64,000 nt of DNA from Agrobacterium cavarae. GTDB taxonomy: Bacteria; Pseudomonadota; Alphaproteobacteria; Rhizobiales; Rhizobiaceae. The stretch's first letter is position 1, and each line of letters begins with the position of its first letter. Below the pieces are notes generated by a model. It had not been told where the DNA came from, searched no databases, and was given only the letters and a program-made list of their open reading frames with translations. Position numbers and translations under genes: made by a program. The DNA lies in NCBI RefSeq assembly GCF_004310285.1, contig NZ_SISF01000033.1:1-64000 (forward strand), written 5' to 3'. Of the stretch, positions 8,569-16,850 are shown piece after piece.

Positions 8569-9780
8569 ATGGCCAAACAGAAAGTCGCAATGTTGACCGC
8601 AGGCGGACTGGCGCCCTGCCTCTCGTCTGCCGTGGGCGGATTGATCGAGCGTTACACCGACATCGCTCCCGAAATCGACATCGTGGCCTACCGCTCCGGC
8701 TATCAGGGCGTGCTTCTCGGCGACAGCGTCGCCATCACCAAAGAGATGCGCGAGAAGGCTCCCCTGCTGCATCGCTATGGCGGCTCTCCGATCGGCAACA
8801 GCCGCGTGAAGCTGACCAATGCGGCCGACTGCGCCAAGCGCGGACTGGTGAAGGAAGGCGAAAACCCGCTGCAGGTTGCCGCCGATCGCCTCGCCAAGGA
8901 TGGCGTCACTATTCTTCACACCATCGGCGGTGACGACACCAACACCACCGCGGCAGACCTTGCCGCCTATCTCGGCGCCAATGGCTACAACCTCACCGTC
9001 GTCGGTCTTCCCAAGACGGTTGATAATGACGTGGTCCCGATCAAGCAGTCGCTTGGCGCCTGGACGGCAGCCGAAGTCGGCGCAAATTTCTTCGATAATG
9101 TCAGCAATGAACAGAGTGCAGCGCCCAAGACCTTCGTCATCCACGAAGTTATGGGCCGTCACTGCGGCTGGCTCACGGCTGCCACCGCACGCGCCTATAT
9201 CCAGAAGGTCAAGGGCAACGACTATGTCGAGGGCCTGCTGATGGGAGAAGAGTTGAAGCGCATCGACGGTCTTTACCTGCCGGAAATGGCCTTCGACATT
9301 CAGGCAGAAGCGGCCCGCCTGAAGAAAATCATGGAAAAGAACGGCTTCGTCACCCTCTTCGTCTCCGAAGGTGCAGGCCTTGATTCGATCGTGGCGGAGC
9401 GTGAAGCGGCCGGCGAAGCGGTCAAGCGCGATGCCTTCGGCCATGTGAAGATCGACACGATCAATGTCGGCGGCTGGTTCCAGAAGCAGTTTGCAAGCCT
9501 TATCGGCGCCGAGCGCACCATGGTACAGAAGTCCGGCTACTACGCCCGCTCGGCCCCGGCCAATGGCGAAGACCTGCGCTTGATCCACAGCATGGTGGAT
9601 CTGGCGGTCGAAAGCGCACTGAACAAGGTCTCCGGCGTCACCGGTCATGATGAGGACCAGGGCGGCAAGCTGCGCACCATCGAGTTCCCGCGCATCAAGG
9701 GCGGCAAGCATTTCGATATTTCGACGCCTTGGTTCTCCGAGGTGATGGACCATATCGGCCAGCCCTTCAAGGCGGCGTAA
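8569..9780 (+). CDS. pfp: PPi-dependent 6-phosphofructokinase
   Basis: The 403-residue enzyme transfers phosphate from pyrophosphate to fructose 6-phosphate, reversibly (EC 2.7.1.90). PPi use is indicated by GGDDT at 120-124 (Asp where ATP enzymes have Gly) and by Lys in PKTVDND at 148-154. The motif MGRHCGWL, which binds fructose 6-phosphate, follows. AAAGGAG precedes the ATG; the frame extends 52 codons upstream without similarity. The 297-base upstream gap likely holds its promoter, but I see no clear operator. Transcription probably ends at the hairpin 9832-9876. Confidence 0.93.
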   Translation: MAKQKVAMLTAGGLAPCLSSAVGGLIERYTDIAPEIDIVAYRSGYQGVLLGDSVAITKEMREKAPLLHRYGGSPIGNSRVKLTNAADCAKRGLVKEGENPLQVAADRLAKDGVTILHTIGGDDTNTTAADLAAYLGANGYNLTVVGLPKTVDNDVVPIKQSLGAWTAAEVGANFFDNVSNEQSAAPKTFVIHEVMGRHCGWLTAATARAYIQKVKGNDYVEGLLMGEELKRIDGLYLPEMAFDIQAEAARLKKIMEKNGFVTLFVSEGAGLDSIVAEREAAGEAVKRDAFGHVKIDTINVGGWFQKQFASLIGAERTMVQKSGYYARSAPANGEDLRLIHSMVDLAVESALNKVSGVTGHDEDQGGKLRTIEFPRIKGGKHFDISTPWFSEVMDHIGQPFKAA

Positions 9781-9831
9781 CAGTTCCTGTCTCCCTAAAT
9801 AATTAGGAAGACGTGATTGACGTGATGCATC

Positions 9832-9876
9832 CATCGGCCCGGAAATCCGTTTTGGTTTCCGGGCCGATGCTTTATT
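9832..9876 (+). terminator. Rho-independent terminator of pfp
   Basis: CATCGGCCCGGAAA (9832-9845) pairs perfectly with TTTCCGGGCCGATG (9856-9869), loop of 10 bases, followed by CTTTATT. It lies 52 bases after the pfp stop. Confidence 0.8.
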
Positions 9877-10020
9877 CCCCCATGGTCTTCTCCTGGAGGA
9901 ATGCGTGGCTTTCGCACAACGCAGCGCGGGAAAGCCCGCATTGTTCCAAACTCCATGTGACGAAGGCTTTATTATCGCCTCATCGCTTGGTAAAAAGATG
10001 TGAAGGGCAAGGAGGTCGTC

Positions 10021-10656
10021 ATGTCCGCACAAGTCTGGCTGGTGTTCTGCACAGCCTGTGCCATTCTTTTTGCGCTGCCATCGCCAATTGCTTTCAAAGT
10101 TGCAAATTATGCAGCGGTGCGCGGCAAGCGCACCATGATCGCTTCGGTCAGCGGCGCGACGCTTGGCGTCATGACGACATTTACCGCGGCTGCCATCGTG
10201 GTGGCTGGCGCGTCCTATGTACCCTCGTCCTTTCTTGATGTGATCCAATGGGCTGGAATCGGCTGGCTGATGCTGTTCGGCCTGTGGACGATCGCAACGC
10301 CTGCCGCGCGCGAATCACAGGCGGAGAATGACAATCTGCGCGCCAGAACACTCGGCGCCATCTTTATCGACTGCTTCGTCTTGGCGGCGCTGCGCCTGCG
10401 CTACTTCGCCTTCTTCATCGCCTTTCTGTCGCAGTTCATCAATCGCTCCCGCGACGTGGTGGAAACATTGACGCAGATGCAGGCCGCGACCCTGGTCCTG
10501 TCCCTCCTCTGCCTCACTCTGCAGGCCACTTTTGCCCGCTCGACGATCGCCATGGTGCGTCGTGCATCGGTGACGAAAAAGGTCCGAAACAACCGCGGAA
10601 CGCGCTTCATTACCGGCCGCGCCGTCTCCGCCGGCTATCGTCGCATCGCCGCCTGA
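10021..10656 (+). CDS. LysE/RhtB-family membrane exporter
   Basis: The 211-residue protein has about six hydrophobic segments and opens with WLVFCTACAILFALPSPIAFKVANYAAVRGKR, resembling the LysE/RhtB amino-acid exporter pattern, though the family Gly-Pro motif is replaced by LPSP. A basic tail (RRASVTKKVRNNRG) follows. The ATG is preceded by GGAGG; an earlier in-frame ATG at 10000 lacks a good site. The substrate cannot be inferred. The gene stands alone between pfp and a transglycosylase. Confidence 0.7.
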   Translation: MSAQVWLVFCTACAILFALPSPIAFKVANYAAVRGKRTMIASVSGATLGVMTTFTAAAIVVAGASYVPSSFLDVIQWAGIGWLMLFGLWTIATPAARESQAENDNLRARTLGAIFIDCFVLAALRLRYFAFFIAFLSQFINRSRDVVETLTQMQAATLVLSLLCLTLQATFARSTIAMVRRASVTKKVRNNRGTRFITGRAVSAGYRRIAA

Positions 10657-10777
10657 AACACATATGACGCCTCCCGTCTTGCCGGAATCCTTACGATAGG
10701 TTAATGATCCGCCCAGGAGACTGCGTGCTTCGTTTGATACGGGGGCATCAACGGGCAGGCAAAGTAGAGGCGGCAGC

Positions 10778-11893
10778 ATGATATTTTCTGGCAATTTGCG
10801 CCGTGGATCGGCGTCACTTTTGTCGTCCACCATGGGCTTGACGCTGGCATTGGCAGGATGCACCAGCGTCGAATATTCAGCAAATTCCAACGTTCATTCC
10901 CCGAAGATTGCGGCCGCACCCGTCGCAGCGCCGGCAACCGCGGCAGGTCCCGTGGCCCCTGGCACGCAAACGACGACCGAGGGCCATCAGCCCGGCACCG
11001 TAGCAGCGGCAGCGACCAACGCGCCGACAGCAGCCGATGCGGCCTCCCCGGTTCAGGTCGCATCCAGTTCCGCGACAACCCCTATGCCCTCCACGCCGGC
11101 CCTCAAGGGCGGTCGTGTCGCCCTTCCCCCGGCAGCAGAAATTGCAGCCGCAGCCGCAATCTCCGCACAGATGCAATCGCCGACCGGCACGCCACAAATG
11201 GCATCGGCGACAACGGCAGCATCGCTTGGCGCAACGCCTGTTGCCGCGACGGCGATGACGACCAATCACGCAGCCGGCCTTCAGGCCGCAGCAAACACTT
11301 CCGCCACCGCATCCCTTCCGCAGGTCGTAGCCGTCAAGGGCTCCTTCCCACCGGCCCCGCCACCACCCGGTACGCCATCGGCGGCCCCTGTGCAGTTGAC
11401 GGAAGACATGGTGCGCGCGCAAACGATCGTGCCGCTGCCCAAGCCTGACAGCACCGTTCTCGCCTACGCTTCCGCCCCGCAGAACGCAGCGCTGGCTGCG
11501 ATCAGCACACGCGAGGGTCTCAGCACCGGGCCGCAGCCCGTCGGTCGCGAGAAGCTCAGCGGTCTGATCTCCAAATACGCCACCATGTACAGCGTCCCTG
11601 AAGATCTGGTGCACCGCGTCGTCATGCGCGAAAGCCGCTACAATCCCGGCGCCTATAATCGTGGCCACTTTGGCCTGATGCAGATCAAGCATGCCACTGC
11701 CCGTTCCATGGGTTTCAGTGGCCCCGCCTCCGGCCTTTTCGATGCAGAGACAAATCTGCGCTATGCCGTCAAATATCTGAGCGGTGCGTGGAAGGTGTCG
11801 GAGAACGATCGTGACGGCGCTGTGCGTCTTTATGCCCGCGGCTATTATTACGACGCCAAGCGCAAGAACATGCTCCACGTCCTGCGTCAGTAG
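10778..11893 (+). CDS. Lytic transglycosylase lipoprotein, SLT domain
   Basis: The 371-residue protein has a lipoprotein signal with lipobox LALAGC (Cys28), a roughly 220-residue low-complexity linker rich in Ala, Thr and Pro, and a C-terminal SLT domain from about residue 259. Catalytic Glu285 lies in MRESRYNP, followed by GHFGLMQIKHATA and LRYAVKYLSGA. It should cleave peptidoglycan glycan strands while anchored to a membrane. The long flexible linker could let it span part of the periplasm. Its nearest relatives are other rhizobial SLT lipoproteins. Confidence 0.88.
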   Translation: MIFSGNLRRGSASLLSSTMGLTLALAGCTSVEYSANSNVHSPKIAAAPVAAPATAAGPVAPGTQTTTEGHQPGTVAAAATNAPTAADAASPVQVASSSATTPMPSTPALKGGRVALPPAAEIAAAAAISAQMQSPTGTPQMASATTAASLGATPVAATAMTTNHAAGLQAAANTSATASLPQVVAVKGSFPPAPPPPGTPSAAPVQLTEDMVRAQTIVPLPKPDSTVLAYASAPQNAALAAISTREGLSTGPQPVGREKLSGLISKYATMYSVPEDLVHRVVMRESRYNPGAYNRGHFGLMQIKHATARSMGFSGPASGLFDAETNLRYAVKYLSGAWKVSENDRDGAVRLYARGYYYDAKRKNMLHVLRQ

Positions 11894-11930
11894 CAGAAAG
11901 CTCTATTCCCTCAATTGTCTATGGTCTGAC

Positions 11931-11951
11931 CTGCCCTTGAACAAAGGGCAG
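11931..11951 (+). terminator. Possible terminator hairpin
   Basis: CTGCCCTT and AAGGGCAG form an 8-bp stem with a 5-base loop, 38 bases after the transglycosylase stop. No clear T-run follows. Confidence 0.4.
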
Positions 11952-12029
11952 TTGAACGCCTTCTGCGGCATTGCTCCGGGCACCGTTTGTATCAACGCGT
12001 GCTAACGTTGCGACTGCCTCCCGCTCCTC

Positions 12030-12047
12030 CCGTCATTAAACTGTTGC
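12030..12047 (+). promoter_or_regulatory. Candidate PHO box before btaAB
   Basis: CCGTCAT-TAAA-CTGTTGC fits the two-heptamer PhoB pattern CTGTCAT-N4-CTGTCAT with one mismatch in the first half and three in the second. It is 45 bases before the btaA ATG. Betaine-lipid synthesis is known to be induced by phosphate starvation through PhoB in Sinorhizobium, so the position makes sense. Confidence 0.5.
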
Positions 12048-12092
12048 GTCCTGACGCTACACGCCTGTCACCCGAACGATAGGTGGAATCAT

Positions 12093-13343
12093 ATGACGAG
12101 TGCTGCCCCCAAAACCGGCTTCAGCAAGAATACCAAGCTCAAGGCCGCCCTTCTGCAGCACAAGGCGCTTTCGACCAGCGGCCTGTCGGAGCGGCTGTTC
12201 GGCATGCTGTTTTCCGGCCTCGTCTATCCGCAAATCTGGGAAGACCCGGATGTCGACATGCAGGCCATGGAGCTTTGCGAAGGTCATAGCATCGTGACTA
12301 TCGGTTCGGGCGGCTGCAATGCGCTGGCCTACCTGTCGCAGAGCCCGAAAAGCATCGACGTCGTCGATCTCAACCCCCACCACATCGCTCTCAATCGGCT
12401 GAAGCTCGCTGCCTTCCGCCACCTGCCGAGCCATGGCGATGTCGTGCGCCAATTCGGCAAGGCCAATATCGGCTCCAACAGCGAAGGCTACGACCGCTTC
12501 ATCGCCCCGAACCTCGATGCGCAGACGCGCGCTTATTGGTCGAAGCGCACGATTGCAGGACGCCGTCGCATCTCCGTTTTCGATCGCAACATCTACCGTA
12601 CCGGACTGCTCGGCCGCTTCATCGGCGCCGGACACCTCCTGGCGCGCCTGCACGGCGTCAAGCTCCAGGACATTGCAAAGACCCGCTCGATGGAAGAGCA
12701 GCGCCAGTTCTTCGACGAGAAGGTGGCACCTCTCTTCGACAAGCCGATGATCCGCTGGCTGACCAAGCGCAAGAGCTCTCTCTTCGGCCTTGGCATTCCA
12801 CCGCGCCAATATGACGAGCTTGCCAGCCTCTCGGACGGCAACACCATCGCACCCGTCTTGCGCAGACGCTTGGAAAAGCTCGCCTGCGACTTCTCCCTGA
12901 AAGACAATTACTTTGCCTGGCAAGCCTTCGCCCGCCGCTACCCCGATGCCAGTGAAGGGACGCTACCGGATTATCTGAAACCCGAATATTACGACGCCAT
13001 TCGCAAGAATGCCGATCGTGTCACGGTCCACCACGCCACCTTCACCGAGCTTCTGGCGTCCAAACCCGCCTCGTCGGTGGATCGCTATGTGCTGCTTGAT
13101 GCGCAGGACTGGATGAGCGACGTGCAGATCAACGAGCTATGGGCCCAGATCAGCCGCACGGCGACACCCGACGCACGTGTGATCTTCCGCACGGCGGCAG
13201 AAAAGAGTGTCATCGAGGGCCGCCTCTCCGCCGATATTCGTGCCCAATGGTCCTATCTCGAAGACCGCTCGCTCGAACTTAACGCCAAAGACCGGTCGGC
13301 CATCTATGGCGGCTTCCACATCTATCAGAGGGCATCGGCATGA
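12093..13343 (+). CDS. btaA: SAM:diacylglycerol 3-amino-3-carboxypropyltransferase BtaA
   Basis: The 416-residue protein matches BtaA, which moves the aminocarboxypropyl group of S-adenosylmethionine to diacylglycerol, giving diacylglyceryl-homoserine. Visible family signs are ERLFGMLFSGLVYPQIWEDP near the N-terminus, IVTIGSGGCNALAYL at 67-81 and DVVDLNP for SAM, and RTAAEKS near the end. It is followed with a 4-base overlap by btaB, the methyltransferase that finishes the betaine lipid DGTS. Together they replace phosphatidylcholine-type lipids when phosphate is low. A candidate PHO box precedes it. Confidence 0.93.
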   Translation: MTSAAPKTGFSKNTKLKAALLQHKALSTSGLSERLFGMLFSGLVYPQIWEDPDVDMQAMELCEGHSIVTIGSGGCNALAYLSQSPKSIDVVDLNPHHIALNRLKLAAFRHLPSHGDVVRQFGKANIGSNSEGYDRFIAPNLDAQTRAYWSKRTIAGRRRISVFDRNIYRTGLLGRFIGAGHLLARLHGVKLQDIAKTRSMEEQRQFFDEKVAPLFDKPMIRWLTKRKSSLFGLGIPPRQYDELASLSDGNTIAPVLRRRLEKLACDFSLKDNYFAWQAFARRYPDASEGTLPDYLKPEYYDAIRKNADRVTVHHATFTELLASKPASSVDRYVLLDAQDWMSDVQINELWAQISRTATPDARVIFRTAAEKSVIEGRLSADIRAQWSYLEDRSLELNAKDRSAIYGGFHIYQRASA

Positions 13344-14017
13344 AGAGCATCGGAGACAGCGTCGGCCTCGCAAACGCCCAGCATGCGACCTTGATGGACA
13401 GAATGTACCGCCATCAGCGGCACATCTACGACATCACCCGCAAATACTATCTCCTCGGACGTGACCGCACGATTGAACGTCTGGATGTTCCCCATGGCGG
13501 CAGCCTTCTCGAGGTCGGCTGCGGCACAGGCCGCAATCTCCTGCTCGCCGCCCGTCATTTTCCGCTCGCCAAGCTCTACGGTCTCGATATCTCCGCCGAG
13601 ATGCTGAGTACGGCGGCAGAGAACTTCTCGGGCAAGGTGGCGCGTCCGACACTGCGCGTTTCCGACGCCACCACCTTCAGGCTCGGCGAGTTTGGCCGCA
13701 GCGAAGGGTTCGATCGCATCATGATCTCCTATGCGATCTCGATGATTCCCGAATGGGAAAAGGCCGTGGAGCGTGCCCTCCTGTCGCTGGCACCGGGCGG
13801 ATCACTGCACATCGTCGATTTCGGCCAGCAGGAACACCTGCCCGTCTGGTTCCGCAGCCTGCTGCAGGCGTGGCTGACGAAGTTCCACGTCACGCCGCGT
13901 GCAAACCTGCGCTACGTGCTGGAGACGCTTGCCGGAAGCCATAATGCATCCCTGGAGTTCGAGCCGCTCGCCCGCGGCTATGCGTGGCGTGCGGTGCTGA
14001 CAATGCCGAAAATTTGA
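13340..14017 (+). CDS. btaB: SAM-dependent methyltransferase BtaB (DGTS synthesis)
   Basis: The 225-residue class I methyltransferase carries LLEVGCGTGRN at 56-66 (SAM motif I), KLYGLDIS (acidic loop) and YAISMIPEWEKAVERAL (motif IV/V). It starts within the btaA stop (ATGA), the usual btaAB arrangement. BtaB adds three methyl groups to diacylglyceryl-homoserine to form diacylglyceryl-trimethylhomoserine in the membrane. A PmtA-like phospholipid methyltransferase is the alternative, but linkage to btaA argues against it. Confidence 0.92.
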   Translation: MKSIGDSVGLANAQHATLMDRMYRHQRHIYDITRKYYLLGRDRTIERLDVPHGGSLLEVGCGTGRNLLLAARHFPLAKLYGLDISAEMLSTAAENFSGKVARPTLRVSDATTFRLGEFGRSEGFDRIMISYAISMIPEWEKAVERALLSLAPGGSLHIVDFGQQEHLPVWFRSLLQAWLTKFHVTPRANLRYVLETLAGSHNASLEFEPLARGYAWRAVLTMPKI

Positions 14018-14172
14018 GAAAGCCGCCTTACCGCGCAGCAATGAATTCTCATCCATCCTCTTGTCATAACCGCTTGTTTACCCTGTTATGGTAAATGCGG
14101 ATTAACGATATGCCGCGTCGGCCAATGAGCCAGCGCGCGCAATCGGCGGGAACTCATTCAACTGGGAACATC

Positions 14173-14964
14173 ATGCGGCGGCTCATTCCGGCTCTTCTTG
14201 GCACCTTGCTGGTCCTTAGTGGCTGCACCTCGACCAGTTACGATTTCCTCGAGACTGCCTCCGTCGCACGACCGAAGTTCAAAGATAACGATCCGCACGA
14301 TTTCGGGCGCGATTCGCCACACAGGCACGAGGTCCATGGCATCGACGTTTCCAAGTGGAATGGCGAGATCGAGTGGGCTACCGTGCGCAAGTCCGGTGTA
14401 TCCTTCGCCTTCATCAAGGCGACCGAAGGCACCGATCGCCTCGATTCCCGATTCGAAGAATATTGGCGCGGCGCGTCCGCAGCCGGTGTGCCGCACGCGC
14501 CTTATCACTTCTATTACTTCTGCGCGCCCGCCGATGCGCAGGCTGACTGGTTCATCCGCAACGTTCCGAAGGAATCAATGAAGCTGCCGCCGGTGCTCGA
14601 TGTGGAGTGGAACCCCGCCTCCCCGACCTGCAAGACGCGCCCGTCACCCGATGTGGTTCGCTCCGAAATCCAGCGCTTCCTCACCCGCATCGAAAACTAC
14701 TACGGCAAGCGCCCGATCATCTATACCAGCGTCGATTTCCACCGGGACAACCTGGTCGGCCAGTTCAAGAACTATCATTTCTGGGTTCGTTCGGTCGCAG
14801 CCCATCCATCGGAAATCTATCCGCAGCGCCAATGGGCTTTCTGGCAATATACCGGCACGGGCGTCATTCCGGGCATCAGCACCCCCACCGACATCAACGT
14901 CTTCTCCGGAAGCGAGAAGAACTGGCGCACATGGGTCGCGTCTGCCTCCAACGCCCGCAGCTGA
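14173..14964 (+). CDS. GH25 muramidase-like lipoprotein
   Basis: The 263-residue protein has a lipoprotein signal with LLVLSGC (Cys18) and a glycoside hydrolase family 25 domain: HGIDVSKWNGEIEWATV (Asp58), FAFIKATEGT, PYHFYYF, and LDVEWN with the likely catalytic pair Asp143/Glu145, then AFWQYTGTG. GH25 enzymes cleave the MurNAc-GlcNAc bond by hydrolysis. GGGA precedes the chosen ATG; the frame extends 26 codons upstream. A 6-bp inverted repeat TTTACC/GGTAAA lies at 14077-14095, within the upstream gap. Another wall hydrolase follows at 15202. Confidence 0.9.
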   Translation: MRRLIPALLGTLLVLSGCTSTSYDFLETASVARPKFKDNDPHDFGRDSPHRHEVHGIDVSKWNGEIEWATVRKSGVSFAFIKATEGTDRLDSRFEEYWRGASAAGVPHAPYHFYYFCAPADAQADWFIRNVPKESMKLPPVLDVEWNPASPTCKTRPSPDVVRSEIQRFLTRIENYYGKRPIIYTSVDFHRDNLVGQFKNYHFWVRSVAAHPSEIYPQRQWAFWQYTGTGVIPGISTPTDINVFSGSEKNWRTWVASASNARS

Positions 14965-15201
14965 CGACGAACGAAACGCCAGATCGCCGTGGGTAGCGAG
15001 TTCAGTTGCCACAAAAGCGTATACCACTTCTGCGCGACCTGCTTTGGACTTGCTTTTTGAGCCAATACAGGCAGATGTGCGACGAAATAATCGCAGGGGC
15101 GACGAAACAAAACCTCGGCGATTGTCTTTCACGATCTTGCCCATGCTTCCGCCACAAAGGGAAGGAAACCAGTGGGCCAATCGCACATTTGAGGAATTCT
15201 G

Positions 15202-16428
15202 ATGTTCAGCTTCTCGCAACGCAGCCTGGTTCTTGCTGCCACTCTTTTTGCCTTGTCCTGCGGTTCTGCGCTCGCCGTGACCCCAACCGTCTCCCCCGAT
15301 GATCCAAAGCAGGTTCCCTGCGGTGGCGATCTGTCGACCTTCCTCAAGGGCGTGAAGGACGAAGCCGTCGCTAAGGGCGTTTCGGCAGAGGCTGTCGACA
15401 AGGCGCTCGCCGGCGCCCAGATCGACCAGAAGGTTCTTTCGCGAGACCGCGCCCAGGGCGTCTTCCGCCAGACCTTCCTTGAATTCTCACAGCGCACCGT
15501 CAGCCAGGGCCGCCTGGACATGGGCCGCAAGAAGCTTCAGGAATATTCCTCCACCTTCAAGCGCGCTGAAGACGAGTTCGGTGTTCCCGCTGGCGTCATC
15601 GCCGCCTTCTGGGCGATGGAAACCGATTTCGGCGCCGTACAGGGCGATTTCAACACCCGCAATGCCTTGGTCACGCTGTCGCATGATTGCCGCCGTCCAG
15701 AGCTCTTCCGTCCGCAGCTGATCGCACTCACCGAAATGGTCCAGCATGGCGATCTCGACCCTGCGACCAACACGGGTGCATGGGCTGGCGAAATCGGCCA
15801 GGTGCAGATGCTGCCGAAGGACATTATCGCATTCGGCGTCGATGGTGACGGCGATGGCCACGTCAACGTCAAGGGTAGCTCGCCGGACGCGATTCTAACG
15901 GCTGCGAAGTTCATCCAGCACCTCGGCTTCAAGAAGGGTGAGCCCTGGATCCAAGAGGTCTCAGTACCGGAAAACCTGCCGTGGGAAAAATCCGGCCTTG
16001 GCGGCACCATGACCGCTGGTGACTGGTTCAACCTTGGCGTCACGCCGCGCGATGGCGACAAGAAGTTCGCCAATCTCCAGGCAGCGCTCATCATGCCGCA
16101 GGGCCGCAAGGGACCGACCTTCCTCACCTACCCGAACTTCAACATCTATCTCGAGTGGAACCAGTCCTTCATCTACACGACCTCGGCGGCCTATTTCGCC
16201 ACACGTCTGATGGGCGCTCCGGTCTACAACAAGGGCAACCCGGATCCCGGCCTCAACGATGCCGAGATGAAGGAACTGCAGACGAAGCTGGATGCCAAGA
16301 CACATGATGTCGGCAAGATCGATGGCATTCTGGGCTCCGGGACGCGCATCGCCGTTCAGCGCGAACAGCAGCGCCTGGGCCTCCCCGCCGATGGCTGGCC
16401 GACCCGCGAGCTCCTCGACAAGCTTTAA
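15202..16428 (+). CDS. Lytic murein transglycosylase, MltB family
   Basis: The 408-residue protein has a cleavable signal peptide (LVLAATLFALSCGSALA), an MltB-type SLT_2 domain with catalytic Glu140 in FWAMETDFG and GEIGQVQMLP, and a C-terminal peptidoglycan-binding domain at about 345-405 (LQTKLDAKTHDVGKIDGILGSGTRIAVQ). The family cleaves glycan strands in the periplasm to give anhydro ends. It uses the ATG at 15202. I see nothing definite in the 237-base gap before it. It ends at the terminator 16459-16491. Confidence 0.92.
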   Translation: MFSFSQRSLVLAATLFALSCGSALAVTPTVSPDDPKQVPCGGDLSTFLKGVKDEAVAKGVSAEAVDKALAGAQIDQKVLSRDRAQGVFRQTFLEFSQRTVSQGRLDMGRKKLQEYSSTFKRAEDEFGVPAGVIAAFWAMETDFGAVQGDFNTRNALVTLSHDCRRPELFRPQLIALTEMVQHGDLDPATNTGAWAGEIGQVQMLPKDIIAFGVDGDGDGHVNVKGSSPDAILTAAKFIQHLGFKKGEPWIQEVSVPENLPWEKSGLGGTMTAGDWFNLGVTPRDGDKKFANLQAALIMPQGRKGPTFLTYPNFNIYLEWNQSFIYTTSAAYFATRLMGAPVYNKGNPDPGLNDAEMKELQTKLDAKTHDVGKIDGILGSGTRIAVQREQQRLGLPADGWPTRELLDKL

Positions 16429-16458
16429 TAATCTGAGACGATCGGATTCTATGAAAAT

Positions 16459-16491
16459 GGCCGGGGGAAACCTCGGTCATTTACTTTTTTT
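16459..16491 (+). terminator. Rho-independent terminator of the mltB-like gene
   Basis: GGCCGGGG and CCTCGGTC form an 8-bp stem (two G-T pairs) around GAAA, followed by ATTTAC and a run of seven T. Confidence 0.7.
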
Positions 16492-16662
16492 ACGACCGGA
16501 ATAACGAAATCTTCACCGTGTAATATAAGTTGTTTTTCAATAGATTGCTGCCGCAATTTCACCCAGAACCGGCCTGTTTGGTGTGCAGCGCATCATAAAA
16601 AGCGCTTTTCAAAAGACACAAAAGGGTCATAATACTTACTGTCAACGAACAGGAGGCAGAGC

Positions 16663-16740
16663 ATGGGACTTACAAATTCTCTTAATGCCTTGGCAGTCGG
16701 CGTGGCGTTTGCGTTTGTCGGATTGATGCTTTTCATCTGA
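16663..16740 (+). CDS. Small single-span membrane peptide, 25 residues
   Basis: ATG at 16663 is preceded by a near-ideal AGGAGG six bases upstream and encodes a 25-residue peptide: MGLTNSLNALAV, then a hydrophobic run GVAFAFVGLMLFI to the stop. It would be a single membrane helix with a short polar N-terminus. The upstream stretch has a CATAAT-like -10 at about 16627. A strong bidirectional hairpin follows at 16794. Function is unknown. The pattern of strong site, short frame and terminator is what a real leaderless-size small protein gene looks like. The rest of the 422-base gap 16429-16850 holds only the two terminators. Confidence 0.65.
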   Translation: MGLTNSLNALAVGVAFAFVGLMLFI

Positions 16741-16793
16741 CGAAGCGTTGGGGTTTAGGACGCCCGGCCGCAAGTTGATCCTCATAAGCCATT

Positions 16794-16828
16794 AAAAAAG
16801 CGCAGGTTTTTCTACCTGCGCTTTTTTT
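16794..16828. terminator. Bidirectional terminator between small ORF and metF
   Basis: AAAAAAGCGCAGGT (16794-16807) pairs with ACCTGCGCTTTTTT (16814-16827), so T-runs occur on both strands. It ends the plus-strand small gene and the minus-strand metF operon. Confidence 0.88.
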
Positions 16829-16850
16829 ATTTCCGTTTACAGCGGCGCGA

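Noticed and set aside
8494..10248. Minus-strand open frame of about 580 codons across pfp
   Set aside because: Antisense shadow of pfp with no recognisable domain.
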